14,328 nt of DNA from Sphingomonas sp. Its GTDB lineage: Bacteria > Pseudomonadota > Alphaproteobacteria > Sphingomonadales > Sphingomonadaceae. The stretch covers positions 1-14,328 of the forward strand of contig JAPJRE010000064.1 in assembly GCA_030824725.1 (NCBI GenBank), given 5' to 3'. Of the stretch, positions 13,426-14,328 are shown piece by piece. Positions within the stretch are counted from its first letter, which is position 1, and each line of letters begins with the position of its first letter. Under the pieces are notes generated by a model, which had not been told where the DNA came from, ran no database searches, and worked only from the letters and a program-made list of their open reading frames with translations. The position numbers and the translations under genes were made by a program.

Positions 13426-14256
13426 TCAGCCTTTCGTGGGAAGCGCGGTCGCCAGCCGGGTGGTTGCCGCCAGCACTTCGGGATCGTTGAGCAGATCATG
13501 TCCCCGTCCGGGAATAATACGGAGATCGGTAGCGATGCCGCGCAGCGCAAGGGCCTCGGCATAGGCGCGCGACAGCGCCGGCGGCGTGATCTTGTCGTCG
13601 AGGCCGACCAGCACGGCCGCGCGCATGCCGGGCATCACCCCGCCCGCGGTCTTGAGCGGATCGAGGCTGGCGACCGGCGTCGCCCAGGCGGCGCCATGGC
13701 GCCGCTTCTGCATGCCCTTGCGCCATTCGGGCAATGCGCAGGGGCAGCCGACCAGCACCATCGCGTCGACCAGATCGGGGCGGATTCCGGCGATGTCGGC
13801 GGCGATCGCCGCGCCACCCGAATCGCCGACCAGGATCAGTCGCGCGGAGGCGAAACGGCGGCGGAGGATGCCCAGCGACTGCGCGATCGCATCGATCCGC
13901 TCCTGCGTATAGTCATCGCCGAAGCCGAGCCCGGCCTGGCCCGGCGAGCGGTTGCCGGCGGCGTCGCCATAGCCCGGGCGCAGCAGCGCGACGGCGGCGC
14001 TGTTGGGGATGCTCTGGGTGGCGGCCTCGGCGAAGCGATAATGGTCGCTGCGGGTTTCCGGACCGCCGTCGCCGTGGAGGACGACGATCAGGGTTCGCAC
14101 GGTGTCCGGCGCGGTTGCGCCGAAGTTGCGCGCGTGCAGGTTCAGCGCAGGCTCCACCTTGGCGACGGTATCGGTCCTGGTGGCGACGGGCGTGGTGCAG
14201 CCGGCGAGCAGGGCGAGTCCGGCAAGTGCTGGCAGGGTGAACCTAACGGCACGCAT
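13426..14256 (-). CDS. Alpha/beta-hydrolase lipoprotein
   Basis: Exported hydrolase of 276 residues, substrate unknown. The N-terminus is a lipoprotein signal with lipobox LLAGC (Cys20). The alpha/beta-hydrolase fold is seen in the strand LIVVLHGDGG (56-65, oxyanion hole), the nucleophile elbow VGDSGGA (Ser146), the acid VGLDDKITPP (Asp220 or Asp221) and RGHDLL (His253). These give a full Ser-Asp-His triad in the right order. ATG 14256 is chosen because the signal peptide starts there and GGAAGGGG lies just upstream; the open frame to 14316 adds a Pro/Gly stretch in front. The dut start is two bases after its stop, so it likely heads the row of six genes. No motif points to lipase, esterase or peptidase specifically. 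Confidence 0.9.
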   Translation of the reverse strand: MRAVRFTLPALAGLALLAGCTTPVATRTDTVAKVEPALNLHARNFGATAPDTVRTLIVVLHGDGGPETRSDHYRFAEAATQSIPNSAAVALLRPGYGDAAGNRSPGQAGLGFGDDYTQERIDAIAQSLGILRRRFASARLILVGDSGGAAIAADIAGIRPDLVDAMVLVGCPCALPEWRKGMQKRRHGAAWATPVASLDPLKTAGGVMPGMRAAVLVGLDDKITPPALSRAYAEALALRGIATDLRIIPGRGHDLLNDPEVLAATTRLATALPTKG

Positions 14257-14328
14257 TCCCCTTCCGCTCGCGGGGGGGGGTAGGGCAGTCGCATATACAC
14301 AACAGACGCGGCCCACGCCGCGGTGATC

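Noticed and set aside
13810..13830. GDSGG motif in the lipoprotein hydrolase, like trypsin-type serine proteases
   Set aside because: The order of strand, nucleophile elbow, Asp and late His fits the alpha/beta-hydrolase fold; no trypsin-like His and Asp motifs precede it.
1..14328. Phage, transposon, CRISPR, toxin-antitoxin or defence genes
   Set aside because: No integrase, transposase, repeat-spacer array, tRNA or small toxin/antitoxin pair could be seen on either strand.

Overview
This window is GC-rich DNA, and its protein sequences and gene neighbourhoods look like an alphaproteobacterium, most likely Sphingomonas or a close sphingomonad. The main clues are the style of the proteins, dut and moeB in one overlapping cluster, and the wecB/wecC, galU and UDP-sugar dehydrogenase/epimerase genes lying together. 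I could not run a database search, so this placement is inference. The DNA is densely coding. There is no rRNA, tRNA, CRISPR array, insertion sequence or integrase, and no gene-free stretch longer than about 220 bases.

Layout from left to right. (1) Minus strand, 1-4253: an MHS-type major facilitator transporter that runs off the left edge; a Tat/lipoprotein-type intradiol ring-cleavage dioxygenase whose real start is a TTG behind a perfect AGGAGG; and a two-component pair in which an OmpR-type regulator overlaps the following histidine kinase by GTGA. (2) Plus strand, 4475-5347: ribosomal protein S21 (rpsU) and a membrane-anchored FKBP-type peptidyl-prolyl isomerase, each followed by a hairpin terminator. 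(3) Minus strand, 5413-8360: wecB (UDP-GlcNAc 2-epimerase), then a wecC-like UDP-ManNAc dehydrogenase lacking its C-terminal third, then a calcineurin-like Ser/Thr phosphatase broken by an in-frame TAA and a one-base frameshift. (4) Plus strand, 8474-9343: galU, divergent from wecB. (5) Minus strand, 9383-14256: a tight row of six genes, read as alpha/beta-hydrolase lipoprotein, dut, small secreted TonB-C-like protein, moeB/thiF-like E1 enzyme, UDP-glucuronate 4-epimerase-like enzyme and WbpA-like UDP-sugar dehydrogenase. Neighbours there overlap or lie within 50 bases, so they may form one transcript.

Functionally the middle and right parts hold nucleotide-sugar activation for surface polysaccharide. 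GalU makes UDP-glucose, the WbpA-like dehydrogenase and the epimerase would make UDP-uronic acids, and WecB/WecC would make UDP-ManNAcA. Several of these genes look damaged or altered. WecC is truncated at the C-terminus and has no good start, the phosphatase coupled to it carries two lesions, and the WbpA-like enzyme has a changed catalytic-loop motif. Either this strain is losing part of its ManNAcA-type sugar pathway or the assembly has local errors. I see no convincing new multi-gene system. The most useful leads are this decayed patch, the altered active sites of the dehydrogenase and the FKBP, and the conserved-looking small gene between dut and moeB.
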